Part shown: one piece after another, positions 1-12,321 of the stretch
How positions within the stretch are numbered: the stretch's first letter is position 1
Layout: every line of letters begins with the position of its first letter
Assembly: GCA_944739405.2 (NCBI GenBank)
Contig: OX123192.2
Span: forward strand, 44,754,486 to 44,818,485
Reading direction: 5' to 3'
DNA from: Euclidia mi
Taxonomy: Eukaryota; Arthropoda; Insecta; Lepidoptera; Erebidae
DNA: 64,000 nucleotides
Position numbers and translations under genes: made by a program
Notes under the pieces: generated by a model
The model's database searches: none
Seen by the model: only the letters and a program-made list of their open reading frames with translations
Told to the model about the DNA's origin: nothing

Positions 1-3
1 ATC

Positions 4-432
4 TTGCATACAGTCCAATGTCAAAGCCATGTGCTAATACATGTTCAATATATATACATTTTCACATTTTTAATATTAGTAGGGAAAATCGTTTCAGCCG
101 TTTAAGCTTATTATAATTATAAGTTTATATATGCGAACAATTTAATCAACGTGCACAATATGACATTATGTATGACGTGACAGTACTATGTAAGTATCCA
201 TGACATTATTCTACCGTTATCTACCGAAAGGTACATAATAATATCACCTTGCATACAGTCCAATGTCAAAGCCATGTGCTAATACATGTTCAATATATAT
301 ACATTTTCACATTTTTAATATTAGTAGGGAAAATCGTTTCAGCCGTTTAAGCTTATTATAATTATAAGTTTATATATGCGAACAATTTAATCAACGTGCA
401 CAATATGACATTATGTATGACGTGACAGTACT
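4..432. repeat. Two identical 184-bp direct repeats
   Basis: Positions 4-187 and 249-432 read identically by eye, with a 61-bp spacer and an offset of 245 bp. Each copy contains AATATTAGTAGGGAAAATC and TTTCAGCCGTTT, a motif of widespread lepidopteran short repeats. A related stretch with an (ATAC)n run follows at about 600-690. Confidence 0.85.
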
Positions 433-1764
433 GATAGATATGCGATAGCACATGCGCAACAGTCAATTATTAGCGCATGCGTTCTTACTTTCAAGAGATA
501 AATTTGTGCTGTACAAACTTCTACCCTCCCGACAATCCCTCCCAGTCTAATTTGTTCAACTTATGGTAACCTATGTCCGTCTCTATGGTCCAATTTATCT
601 CTATATTAAAATCGGTTCAGCCGTTTTAGCGTGAAAAAGGAACATACATACATACATACATACACATATTCGAATTTAAAATATTAGAAGGGATCATATT
701 TTTAAATAAATTATAACTGGCCAGTCTCACTTACATTAAAACTTTTTCTCGCAATACTTTCTGAGTGACCAGGTACAGGGTCAGAAACCGAAACAAAATT
801 CTTCTAAATATTTATAAATAACAAACAAAAAAAATCAACCGAATTACAAACCTTCTCTCGCCGAAGTTAGTTCAAACAGTATTGCAGAGTGTTTCAGGTC
901 TGAGAGCCCATTTATTAAAAAAACACCAACTTCAAAAGCCATTTCAAATGTATCATCGAATTATTTTCATAAAGACCATCGAATATAAACTGCTTAGCAT
1001 TCACTCTTGAGATTTCGCTCCTATCCCCGTCCAGTTTGCCAGCCAGCTCTGCTCCAGTAAGGTAAACGATCAACTTATTAACGCTTGCAAAATTCTAGTC
1101 AGTATAAAAGCGCCTGAATTGCATAGTGAGCTGTATCGATTTTGTGTCGCAAACTACTTTCGATAGTGAATCTTCTTAAATATTATCTCTAAAGTAAATT
1201 TGGAATTGGCGTGATTTCTAAAATGAATACTCTAGCAGTATTACTTTTATATGACACTCTTAGTTTTGTTGGACCCACACATCGCTTGCCCGCAAGAATA
1301 CTGTATTAACTCTAAAAACGTACTTTTTCAGGAGAAGCGATTAAAGTTTTTAACTAAAAATATTGTGGTATATCCATAAGATAAACAGATTATTTTTTAT
1401 TATTAATATGTATTAGTATGTACTCTATAATTATCTTTAAAGACATTACTCTATTTACCATTATTTATTAAATTATTTACACTTTTTACCACTTGTGACT
1501 GTATTCTTTTGAATTTTACTTTTGTTCAAGATGTTTAGTTTAAAAAGAAAACAGTATTTATATATTTTTAAATGCGATTAAAGTGATAAAAAAAAACAAA
1601 AAAATGAAATCAATTCTCACTTATTTATTACAAAAAGACCTTACCATCAATCTTGACTTATAAAAATGTTATGAATAACAATCTTAAGGTATTTTTTTGT
1701 CTATATCTAAATTCTAATCTTTGTACCAAAACAAATATCACAAGGTACTTATTGAACAAGTCAG
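433..1764. other. Gene-poor stretch with repeat fragment and possible promoter
   Basis: Holds a repeat remnant at about 600-690 (CGGTTCAGCCGTTTTAGCGT then an ATAC run). A possible TATA promoter and mini-ORF lie at 1103-1309. The rest shows nothing I can name. Confidence 0.5.
1103..1110 (+). promoter_or_regulatory. Possible TATA box
   Basis: TATAAAAG stands about 115 bp upstream of an ATG at 1223 that opens a 28-codon frame (1223-1309) starting MNTLAVLLLYDTLSF, which resembles a short signal peptide. The arrangement recalls the first exon of a secreted insect protein, but the frame ends at once and no donor or second exon is evident. Weak. Confidence 0.25.
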
Positions 1765-3732
1765 TCATCATCATCATCATCATCAGCCTGCCGTAGTCCA
1801 CTGCTGGATATAGGCCTCTCCAATGGCACGCCACTGAGCCCGATTTTCGGCTCTTAGTGTCCAGCCGCTGCCAGCCACTTTGCGTATATCGTCACTCCAC
1901 CTAGCCGGGGGGCGTCCTACACTACGTTTGCCAAGACGCGGTCTCCCCTGTAGAATACGACTACTCCATCAGTTATCTGTTCTTCGACAGATGCGACCAA
2001 CCCACTGCCACTTCAACGTGCTAATTTCTCTGAGCTATGTCGATTACCTTGGTTCTCTGTCGGATCACTTCATTACTAATTCGATCCTTCAGAGAAACTC
2101 CGAGCATAGCCCTCTCCATAGCTCGCTGAGCGACCTTAAATTGGTGGACTAGTCGCACTGTCAGTGTCCACGTCTCGGCACCGTAAGTCAAAACGGGTAG
2201 GACGCACTCGTTGAAGACTCTTTCTTAAGGCTTTGCGGTAGGGATGACGAAAAGACTTGACGGAGTTTCCTATATGCTGCCCAGCTGAGCTGTATTCTTC
2301 TGCAAGCCTCCCTCTCGAAGTTGTTTCTACCCAACTGCATGACCGATGCGAGCAGAAGAATCAGCCAGGCTGCTCAGCATAAACTACAAATCTTGCACGG
2401 TTTCAGCCACGATAACGTTATCGTCTGCAAATCTTAAGTGTGAGAGGTACCTACTCGCCATTTATGTTAATATCGCGTCATTTCCAGTGCAGCGTCTTGA
2501 ACATATCCTCCATTGCATTTGTGAACAATTTGGGGGAGATAACATCCCCTTGTCCCACGCCTCGATGCAGGTGGATAGGTTCAGACTGCTGGTTCTGTAC
2601 TTTGACGGTCATAGTCGCGGCTTCATACAGACCCCTCAGCACTTGGACGTATCGCCAATCGATTTGGCACCGTTGCAAGGACTCCAGACCAGGTTTCAAT
2701 GGAGTCAAAGGCCTTCTCATAGTCCACAAACGCTAAGCACAGGAGCTGATTATACTACTCTGTCTTCTGTATAATCTACCGCACTGTGTGGATGTGGTCT
2801 ATGGTGCCATATCCTCCTCAAAAACCAGCCTGTTCGGGCGGCTGAAACTCGTCGAGTCTACGGGCGAGACGGTTCGTGATGACCCTGGAAAACAGCTTAA
2901 AGACGTGGCTCAAGAGCGAGATAGGTCGATAGTTCTTCAAAAGAGTTTTGTCTCCCTTTTTGAAGAAAAAAACAACAATGCTCTTGCTCCACGCCCTTGG
3001 AGTTCTCTCCGAAAACAGGACAGAATTAAATATGCGTTGGAGCTGCACCAGTATAGGGTTTCCACCTGCCTTGAGCAGCTCCGACGTAATTCCATCATCC
3101 CCGGGGGCTTTTCCATGTTAAGCTGCCACAGGGCCACCACGATTTCGTCTTGGCTGACGTCTGGCAACTCTTCCGTGAAGTGGCGGGTTAAAGTGGCTCT
3201 TGGATCCTCGGAGTCGGGTTAGGGATGGGACGCTTTCGAGGTGTAGAGGTTGCCGAAGAAGCTCCGAACCTCAGCTAGAATCTCCGGCCTAGAAGTGGCA
3301 ACTTTCCTGTCTGACGTGGTCAGCTTCGTCAGATGACTTCGACCTAAATGCCGAGTAAAAACTTTCGAACCCCGATTACGCTCGATCACATCTTGAATAA
3401 AGCATATATTGGAGCTACGGAGGTCGCGTCTTACCAGCTTGAAGATCTTTTTATTTAAATCTGACGAAGTGCCTGCCGGGTTTTCTCGTCGCGTCTCTAT
3501 TAGCTGCAGAGATTCTCGAGAAAGTTGATATCTCCTGCCGGTGTGATGCGTCTTAAAGAGTTTCGTCCCCTCATCCCAAAGCATTTTCACCACTTTATCG
3601 AGTTCCTGGTCCGTATCAGTCTATCTATTGCGGTTTCCAAGGCAGCGAACCGGTTTTCCAGTTTAAGCTGGAATGTTTCAGATCCAACCAGGGATTGGAG
3701 GAAATTTGGGTTCCTTATGTTACTCGTACTTT
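1765..3732 (-). mobile_element. RTE-type LINE fragment (copy A), 5'-truncated
   Basis: Lies on the minus strand with its 3' tail, a (GATGAT)n run, at 1765-1785. It is the same family as copy B at 19075-22244. Broken frames show RT pieces: a GVGQGDVISPKLF-type motif near 2510-2560, and FFKKGDKTLLKNYRPISLLS near 2930. Relative to copy B it lacks about 130 bp after the match to CTACCCAACTGCA (about 2338). It stops at about 3709-3732, so the endonuclease domain is absent. I found no clear target-site duplication. Non-functional. Confidence 0.88.
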
Positions 3733-6100
3733 GATCAAAAGAAGAAAATAATGATTATTTTAATAATATTATAAATGTGAAAGTTAGGATGTTTAGGTAT
3801 TACTCATAACGTCAGAATGGCTGAATACAGCCGGATAAAATACAACGCCTTCTTGTGTTCGACATTGTACAAAACGGCAAAACAACTAGGAAAAGTTATT
3901 AATACCTATTATAAAAAAAAGTATCAGATTCGCATGCGAAATCAACATTTTCTAAACATTCGATGTAGCCAGGCACTTGTTCATCTAAGTTAGTATCAAG
4001 ATTTTCGGATGAGTTCAAATTATATTGACGGTTATTCGATGTCTCACCCTGTGCTACTATACATTTTCGAATATAATCTATTCTTTTCTGTCGTATCATT
4101 CTGAAATAATGAATATGAAACTGAAGATCATAGACAGAATTAGACAAACTGCTATCTAAATTAAATAGTTGTAAACAGAACATCGTAGTTTTTACGTTTG
4201 ATACATTAACATCAACTAAAATTCAAATGAACACAGACACATTTTGTAATAATACTTGTATAAGATACAACTTATGGTGAATAAAGTAGCAAACAAAAAA
4301 TTACACAAAACTTTTAATAGATCATAGGCACAACTCAAAAAATTACTTTGTTCATTTAAATGCGGGGTACACTAAGCCTTACGTTATAGTGAAGAATACA
4401 GGTTAATTTCGTGTTATAACTCTGTTCTAAATAGGATTTGGAAAATAAAATACTTACTTAAGGCGCTGTCCTAAGCGACTGTTTTGGTAAATGAGGGGGT
4501 GAAGCAGGGGAGGTGAAGGGAGCTTAGCTCCGTCTGCTGCGGGGCGCCCCCCTTCATTCTCGTCGCGTGTGGCCGTATTCTGGCGACATCCGTATTCCAA
4601 TATTTCAAAATCGCAAGCAAAACGTTTTAGCATATTGAATTGAGATACTGATATTAAAATTTATATTACATACATCAATCTGTTTGTACAATATAGGCAT
4701 AGCGCAATTTTTGTTCTCAGTGCAGCCATGAGCAAAACTGGTTTACATTAGACGTTATAGGTATTAAATGTTGACGAAAGTAGGTAAATACCTACGTGCC
4801 GTAAGATGATAAAAATAATTAAGTCAGTTCCATGTATGGAGAGGCCATTATTATGTTTGTTTTGTTTTTGTATAAAAATAGTGAAGCAGTTCATAGAATA
4901 CCTACATCTAATTCCATTCCTGCCAGTTTTCAAATCTGTTTTGCAATAAATTGGCTGTGACATACGGGCGGACAGACAGACAGACATTGCGAATCTATAA
5001 GGGTTCCGTTTTTACAATTTTTGGCTACGGTACCCTAAAAAACACAATACTGCTCTACTAAGCGCAAAAGCCGTATCTCAACTAAAGCGAGTTACGAGAT
5101 AATTGAAGTTTAGTAAAAGTTGATTTCTTTTATTTATTTATGGATGTCTATTGTTATTATAGGTATAATTATTATGGCAAAGGTTTCGAAATACGTCGCC
5201 GTTTTTAGGGGTTGTGAGTGATTGGAGAGGGAGCAGGGGAGGTCTTGAAACCCCACTCACCATTTTCACTTGCCGGAAATACTTGGTTTCCTCTGAAAAA
5301 AAATCTCCAAACATCGGTGTGTATGGCACTGCCAACTTCCACATTAATCACACTAGTTTAATAAACTAAGGTTGTCGGAGCCCTGCGAAGGGCTCCTATT
5401 TTCGGATTAAGGGTCAAAAGAGAACCTAACATAAACTTTTTTTATTTACTTATTACAGTCGCACCTAACCCAAGGCACTCGAAAGCAATGACCCAAATTT
5501 GACATTAGCTGTCAATATGATCATTCCAAGATGGCAGTTTTGCGTTTCGTTTCACGGTTTTCACATAAAACCTAAAAATTATGTTTGTAAAACTGTACTA
5601 AAGTATAAAAACTATGTTCCGTTTTGCATAATTGCCGAAGTATTTATGAAATTTTGGAAATTGTTTAAAAATATTTAGACGCAACTCCGGCAGCCAAAAT
5701 TACTTCAAGGGGATTAAAACGAACTACCTTAAGCCCCCTACACTACCAATACCCTCAAATTCAGGCGACTCGTTTGGAAACCCAACCCATTATTATTTTT
5801 CAAAATAGATGAAACATCAAAAATATATGTGGATATACCTTATTCATGAGATACTGCTATGTCGCTTAGAAAATTATAGAATTAGAATTTGAGTTACTGC
5901 TTTTTCATTAGCTCTCGTCATACATGTTTGTATGGAAAATAATAAAAAAATTCTTTCGCTTCAAATATGTGTTGTTTCAAAGAAAATAAATATTAAAAGA
6001 TATTTATTTATATTCATTTATAATTTATTAACGAAATACAGAGTTTACAGCTCATCAAAAGTTAGCTGTCTGCTACAACTCGGCAGGTTTTCTTTATTCT
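3733..6100. other. Gene-poor stretch
   Basis: No supportable gene. An open minus-strand frame at 3899-4183 (94 codons) has no recognised domain. A short repeat with GACA run and GGTTCCG...GGTACC...CCCT ends lies at about 4740-5045. A perfect 8-bp stem with a GCGA loop (GGAGCCCT/AGGGCTCC) is at 5377-5396. Confidence 0.5.
4740..5045 (+). repeat. Interspersed repeat with (GACA)n and GGTACGG-type end
   Basis: Ends in GGACAGACAGACAGAC, AAGGGTTCCGT and GGCTACGGTACCCTAAAA. The same end occurs at 16630-16862, 17392-17575 and 54038-54710, marking one family. Confidence 0.6.
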
Positions 6101-6125
6101 CATCGAATGTTAACGGCAGTGTGTG

Positions 6126-6790
6126 AGGTGATAAGACTTATTATTTGCTGTTGTTCACGAGGCACAGTTTCATTTACTTTCCTTTTACGGCTTGGTATTG
6201 TAGAAATTTCAAGCACTGATGAAACATTTTCTTCTCCGTGATCTCGCAATGCCATCCCTTGAGCTTGACGAGAATCAACAATTTCAGGCAACTGCCAATT
6301 CATATAAAACGCCACAAGCTTCTCCCAGAAAACATCATCTCTTTCTATAATTTCTATTTTTAGTGGTATACTTTCGCCACTCCACACAGCAAATAAACAC
6401 TTTTGTTTGCGTGTAACGTGGCGTTGCCCCTGCATTTGGTAATAACAATTACAATATTTGTTTAGACTAGTCAGTTCACTTTTTTATCATGTTTCCATAT
6501 TTGTATTTTATTTGATCTTATACTATTCTCCAGGCCATTCTTATAGGCAACTTTAGAACATTAAATTTCCACAATCGTGTTTGGACCTATTAATCCATCT
6601 GGCGTGGCACCAATAATCGAATAATCCACAAGTCTCGATTGTTACATTTTCTTGCTTCGCCAGTTGTTGCAAAGCCAGTTGTTCATTTTAGATTCCATGC
6701 GCAACTGATTTTACATTGCAAATATTTTATTTGTACAAAATATTTTTTACTAAGTTGGCTTTACTGCTGTTATCTCTTCTTTTTACCACT
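6126..6790 (-). pseudogene. Decayed YqaJ-type exonuclease/recombinase gene
   Basis: The minus strand from about 6790 to 6126 reads, with stops and shifts, LVKNILY, TIETCGLF, GATPDGLIGPNTIVEI, then after a gap CNCYYQMQGQRHVTRKQ, VWSGES, IERDDVFWEKLVAFYMNWQ and LPEIVDS. These are the landmarks of YqaJ-like nucleases of insects, which occur mostly in mobile elements or as viral-recombinase-like genes: the ATPDGLI...VEIK catalytic core, the YYQxQGQ motif and the terminal FYxxxxLPEIVD motif. The lysine expected after VEI is a TAA stop (6561-6563), there are further stops and at least one frameshift in the N-terminal half. An open frame of 111 codons survives at 6100-6435. Not functional as a nuclease. 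The parent element could not be identified. Confidence 0.75.
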
Positions 6791-6799
6791 TTACCAAAA

Positions 6800-8618
6800 T
6801 TTCAATCTGTCAACATATTCTTAGGCAATTCGAACCAGTCACTGCTATCCCTCTTGTAATTTTTGCTTATCACTACGGAATTTGAGTCAAATTTGTTAAA
6901 AAAATTGTTTGGCATTTCTTGGCTAGCTCTTGAACAGATCGTGTTAGTAATGACTGTAGTCAAATGTGTGTAAGACGTTGCAGAACTGTTATCTTTAACT
7001 TCACTGTAATTACAATTAAGATAATTAGTTACATACTTTATTATTAAAAAAAAAACTATATCTTGTGTTATAGCAAACAGAGAAGTCACCTTCTTACTTA
7101 TAAATGATTGATTTTAGAAATTAAAAAGATATTAGATGTACTGAGACATACCTAATAGTTTATGAATAATCAAAGTTTTACCCGATGTACCTAAAAAGGT
7201 TTATGTTCAAAACACAATAATACAACATTCGTTACCGCTTGTGTGCGGATTGCGGAGCGCCATATAAGCGCTGTCATCATTATTGTTCGCCGTGGCGGCA
7301 TCTTAGCGCTCCAGGCGCTCTGACAAGCTAATGAATTTGAAATATAAGTACATAAAATTATTCGATTTAATGTTAAGTATTACTCTTTCAAAAATTGAAA
7401 ACTGTGGCAGCTATGTATTGTGAGAATAATTTATATAATTATATTATGCATAATCGATAATATATAAGTAACATAGTTAGTCATAAAAGACTCTTATGAA
7501 AATAATTTGTGTAAAATGTTACATATTTCATAATCACTTGGCCATGGATGAATTTCTATTTTATTACGACGCTTTCTTGTACAAATCCTTCGTAGAACTT
7601 CATTTTTCTAATTGTCCATATTTTATTCTTCTAATTATATATTTATAAGCACAGAAACAATAACACATTAAACGCAACAAGAGTATAAACTTAGGTCCTA
7701 ATTATATGTGCCCATAGTTACATGAAAAGCCTATTTGATTCAAAGTATTCAGTCTATAACATAAAACATGAAATTACGAACTCAAATCGGCGTATTATAA
7801 ATAACAAACAGGTTTACGTAAAATTTCGTGCAGCGGAGACGCAAGCGACATGACCTATCTCTCACAGGGCTCATAGCCGAATGATGAGGTCTGGGCGGGG
7901 CGTAAACTAGCAACTGACACTCAGTACACCGCTTATGCTAATAAGGTTTAAATTGCTGAAGCGTTGGATATTGATGGGATCTACCGAGCGTCAAAATCAT
8001 AGACGTTTGGCAGATTTTATTTAATTTAACAAAATATAGACGTATAATATGAAAGTAAATAGGGCAATTCTTTAGTTCATTAGATTTCCTAAAATATTAT
8101 CAAAAAAAATATGACAGCTTACGATCAAAATATTGCAAACAGTGAGACGAAAGATTATTTTCTGCCTCGATTTTGTGATTTTTTTACCGTGATTCTATTT
8201 TACGTACATGAAAAATTCTTTCAAAAGTCTTTTGTTCAGACTTTTGACTTTAAGCTCTAATTTTTGCTAGTTTGTAATATGTGCCGTTATGGCTAGACGC
8301 GCGACGAAAAATTAGGTGTTTCACGGCTTCTGAGGTATAACAGCGCCTTAAAGAAAAATACAGCAAGAAATCACAATAATACACTTTTTTTCTTATGGTT
8401 AAACCGAATCTATGTATCATTAATAGATAATACTCTGTTTCAAATAACAGCACAAGTCAAACTAGTTCAAGGACAGGAGCAACACTGAACGTGTCGTTCT
8501 TCCTTTTTCTAGCGAAACAAAAACAGCGAGAAGGATATAGATGCAACTTTCGTAATTGGTTCATTCAAGGTAAAAGCGATTTTTGACCTAATTTAAAAGG
8601 TAGAACGTACTTTTTTTA
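6800..8618. other. Gene-poor stretch
   Basis: AT-rich, with no recognisable gene. A 95-codon minus frame (6802-7089) abuts the YqaJ remnant but shows no known motif. Confidence 0.5.
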
Positions 8619-11600
8619 GTCAAACTCAAACTCAAACTCAAAATCATTTATTCATTTAGGCCACAAAGTGACGCTTATGAACGTCAAAAGTTAAAGTTAA
8701 TTACTAGATGATTCTACATTTACATTTACTGCCACGTTCGCAATGCAATAGGTAGAACCACGAGAAAGAACGGGCAATAAAACTCGTGGCCACTCTTTTT
8801 AACTGCCAGTATAATGGTTTTACATGTTATATTTGTAAGGAGCTGCAACTGTTTCACATTGTGAGTTATCTACTATTGCAAAAGTTAATAGTTATTGATA
8901 TCATACTCAAGCAATAAATTATGTTCATTTATTAAGCCTCCCAAAGTGAATATGGTGAAACAGGAGCATCCACTTACGTCTTTTGATGTAAGCAACTCGC
9001 GAACATGACTGTTCTGATCTATGGTGGAACAGTATGTTCCGAAAAGTAATGCAGCAATTAACAATCTATAAGTTAGCAGTTCATGACCACGATTACGTTA
9101 CCCTCACCTTACAAATCCAATAAATTATAATAAAAAGAGTAGAACAAGAATGCAAATGTAGCATAAAAAGAGAATACGGTAATTAACTACACTATAAAAC
9201 TGCCTATTGACCTAATAATAAAAATAAATTGACCTAATAAAAGAATATTTATTTCCAAGCGTACTTATCGTCAAAATACTCATTTAAACTATAATATGCC
9301 TTTAGTAAAAGATTATTTTTAACAATTGTCTGAAACGACCTTAAAGGCAAGTCTAAAATATTACTCGGTATTTTATTATAGATTCTTATACTAAGCCCAA
9401 TAAAAGAGCTATGCGTTTTGTGTAAACGGAAATATGGTACACATAATTTGTGCCTGTTCCTAGTATTAATATTGTGTATGTCACTATTCATTTTGTAAGA
9501 ATTTATATGTAGTCGTACATGCATAACACTGGCATAAATATATTGTGATGCTACAGTAAGAATACCAATAGTTTTAAATTTTTCTTTAAGTGAGACTCTT
9601 GTCTTTAACTGGTAAATGGCCCTAACTGCTCGTTTTTGTAATATAAAAATATTTTCGATGTCAGCGACCCTACCCCATAATAATATGCCATATGACATAA
9701 CACTATGAAAATAGCTAAAATAAACCAATCTAGCCGTATCGACATCAGTCAACCTACGAACTTTCTTAATGGCATAAGCAGCTGAGCTAAGTTTCCCTGA
9801 GAGATATGTAACGTGCGCACCCCACTGTAATTTTGAATCAAGTGTTATTCCTAGAAATAATGTAGATTCAGATGTTTCGAGAACATCGTCATTTAGAGCT
9901 ATACTAGGACCAAGGTTTCTGACATTAGGCAGAGCAAACTTAATACATTTTGTTTTTTTGGCGTTCAGTACTAGATTGTTTACATTAAACCATTTAGTTA
10001 CTTGAATGAGCGCACTGTTTATTTCGTTAAAATGTTCCTTATTTCTATCTACTTTGAATATCAAAGAAGTATCGTCAGCAAACAGTACAACGTCACAAAT
10101 GTTTGTCAAGTAAAAAGGTAAATCGTTTATGTAAACAAGAAACAGGAAAGGCCCTAGGATGCTGCCTTGCGGCACTCCCAAATCAACAGGTAAGCCACTG
10201 GATTTTGAGCCGTTTATTTCAACACATTGGATTCTGTCACTTAAGTATGACTTAATGACTTCCAATGCTTTAGTCTGTATGCCGTAATGTCTAAGTTTGC
10301 ATAAGAGCGTTTCATGGCAGACACAATCGAATGCTTTCGAAAGGTCGCAAAACACACCAATAGCATTTTGGGCATTCTCCCATGCACTGAATATGTGTTT
10401 AAGTAACGCTACTCCTGCATCTGTTGTCGAGTGACCCTTGGTAAATCCATATTGCTCACTATGAAGGAGGCTGTTTAGATTAAAATGTCTAAGTAATTGC
10501 TTGAGTATGATCTTTTCAAAAATCTTACTAAAGGCAGGTAGTATCGATATTGGCCTATAATTACTAGGATCAGTTTTACTGCCGGATTTGAAAAGAGGTA
10601 TTATCCTACTGTGTTTCATAAGATCGGGAAAAACACCTGATTCAATACACTTATTAAATAAGTTGCTTAAATAAGGAGCTACTACATCAATTATACTTTT
10701 TAAAACCTTAACAGAAATGCCCCAGAGATCACCTGTATTCTTAGACTCTAGAGATTGAAAAGTACTTATAATGTCGGTAGAATTAATACAATCGAACTTA
10801 AATAATACATCACATTTTCCTAGACTAGATTCTAATAGGTTTTCTGCGACTATAGCTGATGATTTTAATTCTCTAGTAGTAGTAATCGGTATGCTAGCAA
10901 AGAATTTATTAAATGTGTGTGCGACTTCTTTGTCATTACGAATAAATTTGTCACTATCAAATAAACTAAAACTATTACCTCTAAGTGTTGTCTTACCTGT
11001 TGCTTCATTAATAGCTCGCCAGGTTGCCTTAATTTTATTCGAGGATTGTTCAATTTTGTTCCTAACGAATAATGCCTTAGCTGTATTGCACACTCTTTTA
11101 AATATCTTGGAATAATTCCTAACATACTCAGTGAAGTTCGAATCAGAATTGTATCTCTTCATACCGTACAACTCGTACATCTTTGCTCTGCTTTTGTAAA
11201 TACCTGCAGTAGCCCACTTACTAAAAGCTCGAGATTCCTTAACTACTTTCTCCTTAGTCCTAAAAGTATTCTGAAATTCCTTGTTAACTACATTAAATAA
11301 ATTACTGAAATTTTCATTTGGCGAATCAATCTCTATTAAATCAGGACTCATAGCATTCATTCCAATCAAAATTTTATTCCGGAATTTATTAAATTTATGC
11401 CTAGGTAATGGCCTAACTAACACTTTCTGTATAATGCTATCACTATAATACGGAAACCTTGCTAATTGACCACAGTGATCCGAAGTTAATTCAGAACTAA
11501 CTAATTTATTCAAAACTGTACAATTACTAAATATATTGTCAAGACAGGTGGATGAAGTTGCTGTAATCCTAGTTGGTTCAAGGAACAAATTTTTAAATTA

Positions 11601-11706
11601 AATGATTTAAATAGATTTAAAAATCTACTAGTCATTACTAAATGATCAAAAATATTTACATTAAAATCACCTCAGTCGAACTGTATTATTAAGTCAGTTA
11701 GTGCCA
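8619..11706 (-). mobile_element. CR1/Jockey-type LINE, 5'-truncated
   Basis: Minus strand. The 3' end is a (TTTGAG)n-type tandem tail at 8619-8645, followed by about 600 bp of 3' UTR and the RT frame at 9249-11588. Beyond the frame the minus strand still reads an endonuclease piece with GDFNVN (motif at 11660-11671) preceded by a TGA stop and separated from the main frame by a frameshift, up to about 11706. The first part of the endonuclease and any ORF1 are missing. Confidence 0.9.
9249..11588 (-). CDS. LINE reverse transcriptase ORF2, C-terminal 779 codons
   Basis: A long intact minus-strand frame encoding the reverse transcriptase of a CR1/Jockey-type retrotransposon. It begins in the last part of the APE-type endonuclease (LDNIFSNC, then SDHCGQ, the final catalytic histidine region). 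It continues through a linker into RT: NYRPISILPAFSKIFEKIIL, GFTKGHSTTDA, FCDLSKAFDCVCH, GVPQGSILGPFLFLVYINDL and the catalytic FADDTSLIF near 10070-10086. It ends in the thumb and C-terminal region (SYGILLWGRV, LQKRAVRAI). The apparent start is a TTG with an in-frame stop just upstream, so it is not a true start but the end of the open part. The RT itself could be intact; without the full endonuclease it cannot be autonomous. Antisense to the Dscam-family gene. Confidence 0.92.
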   Translation of the reverse strand: MFLEPTRITATSSTCLDNIFSNCTVLNKLVSSELTSDHCGQLARFPYYSDSIIQKVLVRPLPRHKFNKFRNKILIGMNAMSPDLIEIDSPNENFSNLFNVVNKEFQNTFRTKEKVVKESRAFSKWATAGIYKSRAKMYELYGMKRYNSDSNFTEYVRNYSKIFKRVCNTAKALFVRNKIEQSSNKIKATWRAINEATGKTTLRGNSFSLFDSDKFIRNDKEVAHTFNKFFASIPITTTRELKSSAIVAENLLESSLGKCDVLFKFDCINSTDIISTFQSLESKNTGDLWGISVKVLKSIIDVVAPYLSNLFNKCIESGVFPDLMKHSRIIPLFKSGSKTDPSNYRPISILPAFSKIFEKIILKQLLRHFNLNSLLHSEQYGFTKGHSTTDAGVALLKHIFSAWENAQNAIGVFCDLSKAFDCVCHETLLCKLRHYGIQTKALEVIKSYLSDRIQCVEINGSKSSGLPVDLGVPQGSILGPFLFLVYINDLPFYLTNICDVVLFADDTSLIFKVDRNKEHFNEINSALIQVTKWFNVNNLVLNAKKTKCIKFALPNVRNLGPSIALNDDVLETSESTLFLGITLDSKLQWGAHVTYLSGKLSSAAYAIKKVRRLTDVDTARLVYFSYFHSVMSYGILLWGRVADIENIFILQKRAVRAIYQLKTRVSLKEKFKTIGILTVASQYIYASVMHVRLHINSYKMNSDIHNINTRNRHKLCVPYFRLHKTHSSFIGLSIRIYNKIPSNILDLPLRSFQTIVKNNLLLKAYYSLNEYFDDKYAWK

Positions 11707-12321
11707 AATTTTGACATGATACTGTATTCTGCCGGACAAGCGACAACAGTATATATGCCTGAGCGCTGGGTGCTCTCCGCTCTCTATCTCGTAAAGGGTT
11801 GAGCGTACAGAAAAAGAGTTGAGACAAAAGTTGTGGCAATTTTTTTTATCTTAAATTTTTATAGTAAGTGTTGAAGTGATTGGATCCATAGAAACGCAGA
11901 TAATTGCAAAAAACCGATTTTCGTGACCTTTGACCTCGAATAACTTACGACGAAGACACGAGATAATATGTGACTTTTGAGAAAAATTTTAGAACGCCTA
12001 AATGAAGCTGTATAAGAGTTTCCAGCTTATTATCTCAAATTCCGAGGTGAATCCCTAAAGTGACTTGACTATAATAATATGTATGTTCATCGTAATTCAA
12101 TTCGTTATCCAGGTGATATTCGTACGCCATTCATAAGTTTCATTTCGGCAGTTCAATCTGAACACTTGAATATTTTGAAGGCGAGGGCAGCTACAAAATA
12201 TATCATTCGCGACGATCGATTTGATTAGAAGTGATCGAACAGCACATGCAACAACCAAAATCACCTTCTTAAAAACCTAAATATTATAAATACAGATGTC
12301 TAACTCCTCGCCACGTTTCAG
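11707..12321. other. Sequence upstream of the first Dscam exon
   Basis: No gene or element recognised. Presumably intronic, ending in the acceptor at 12316-12321. Confidence 0.5.
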
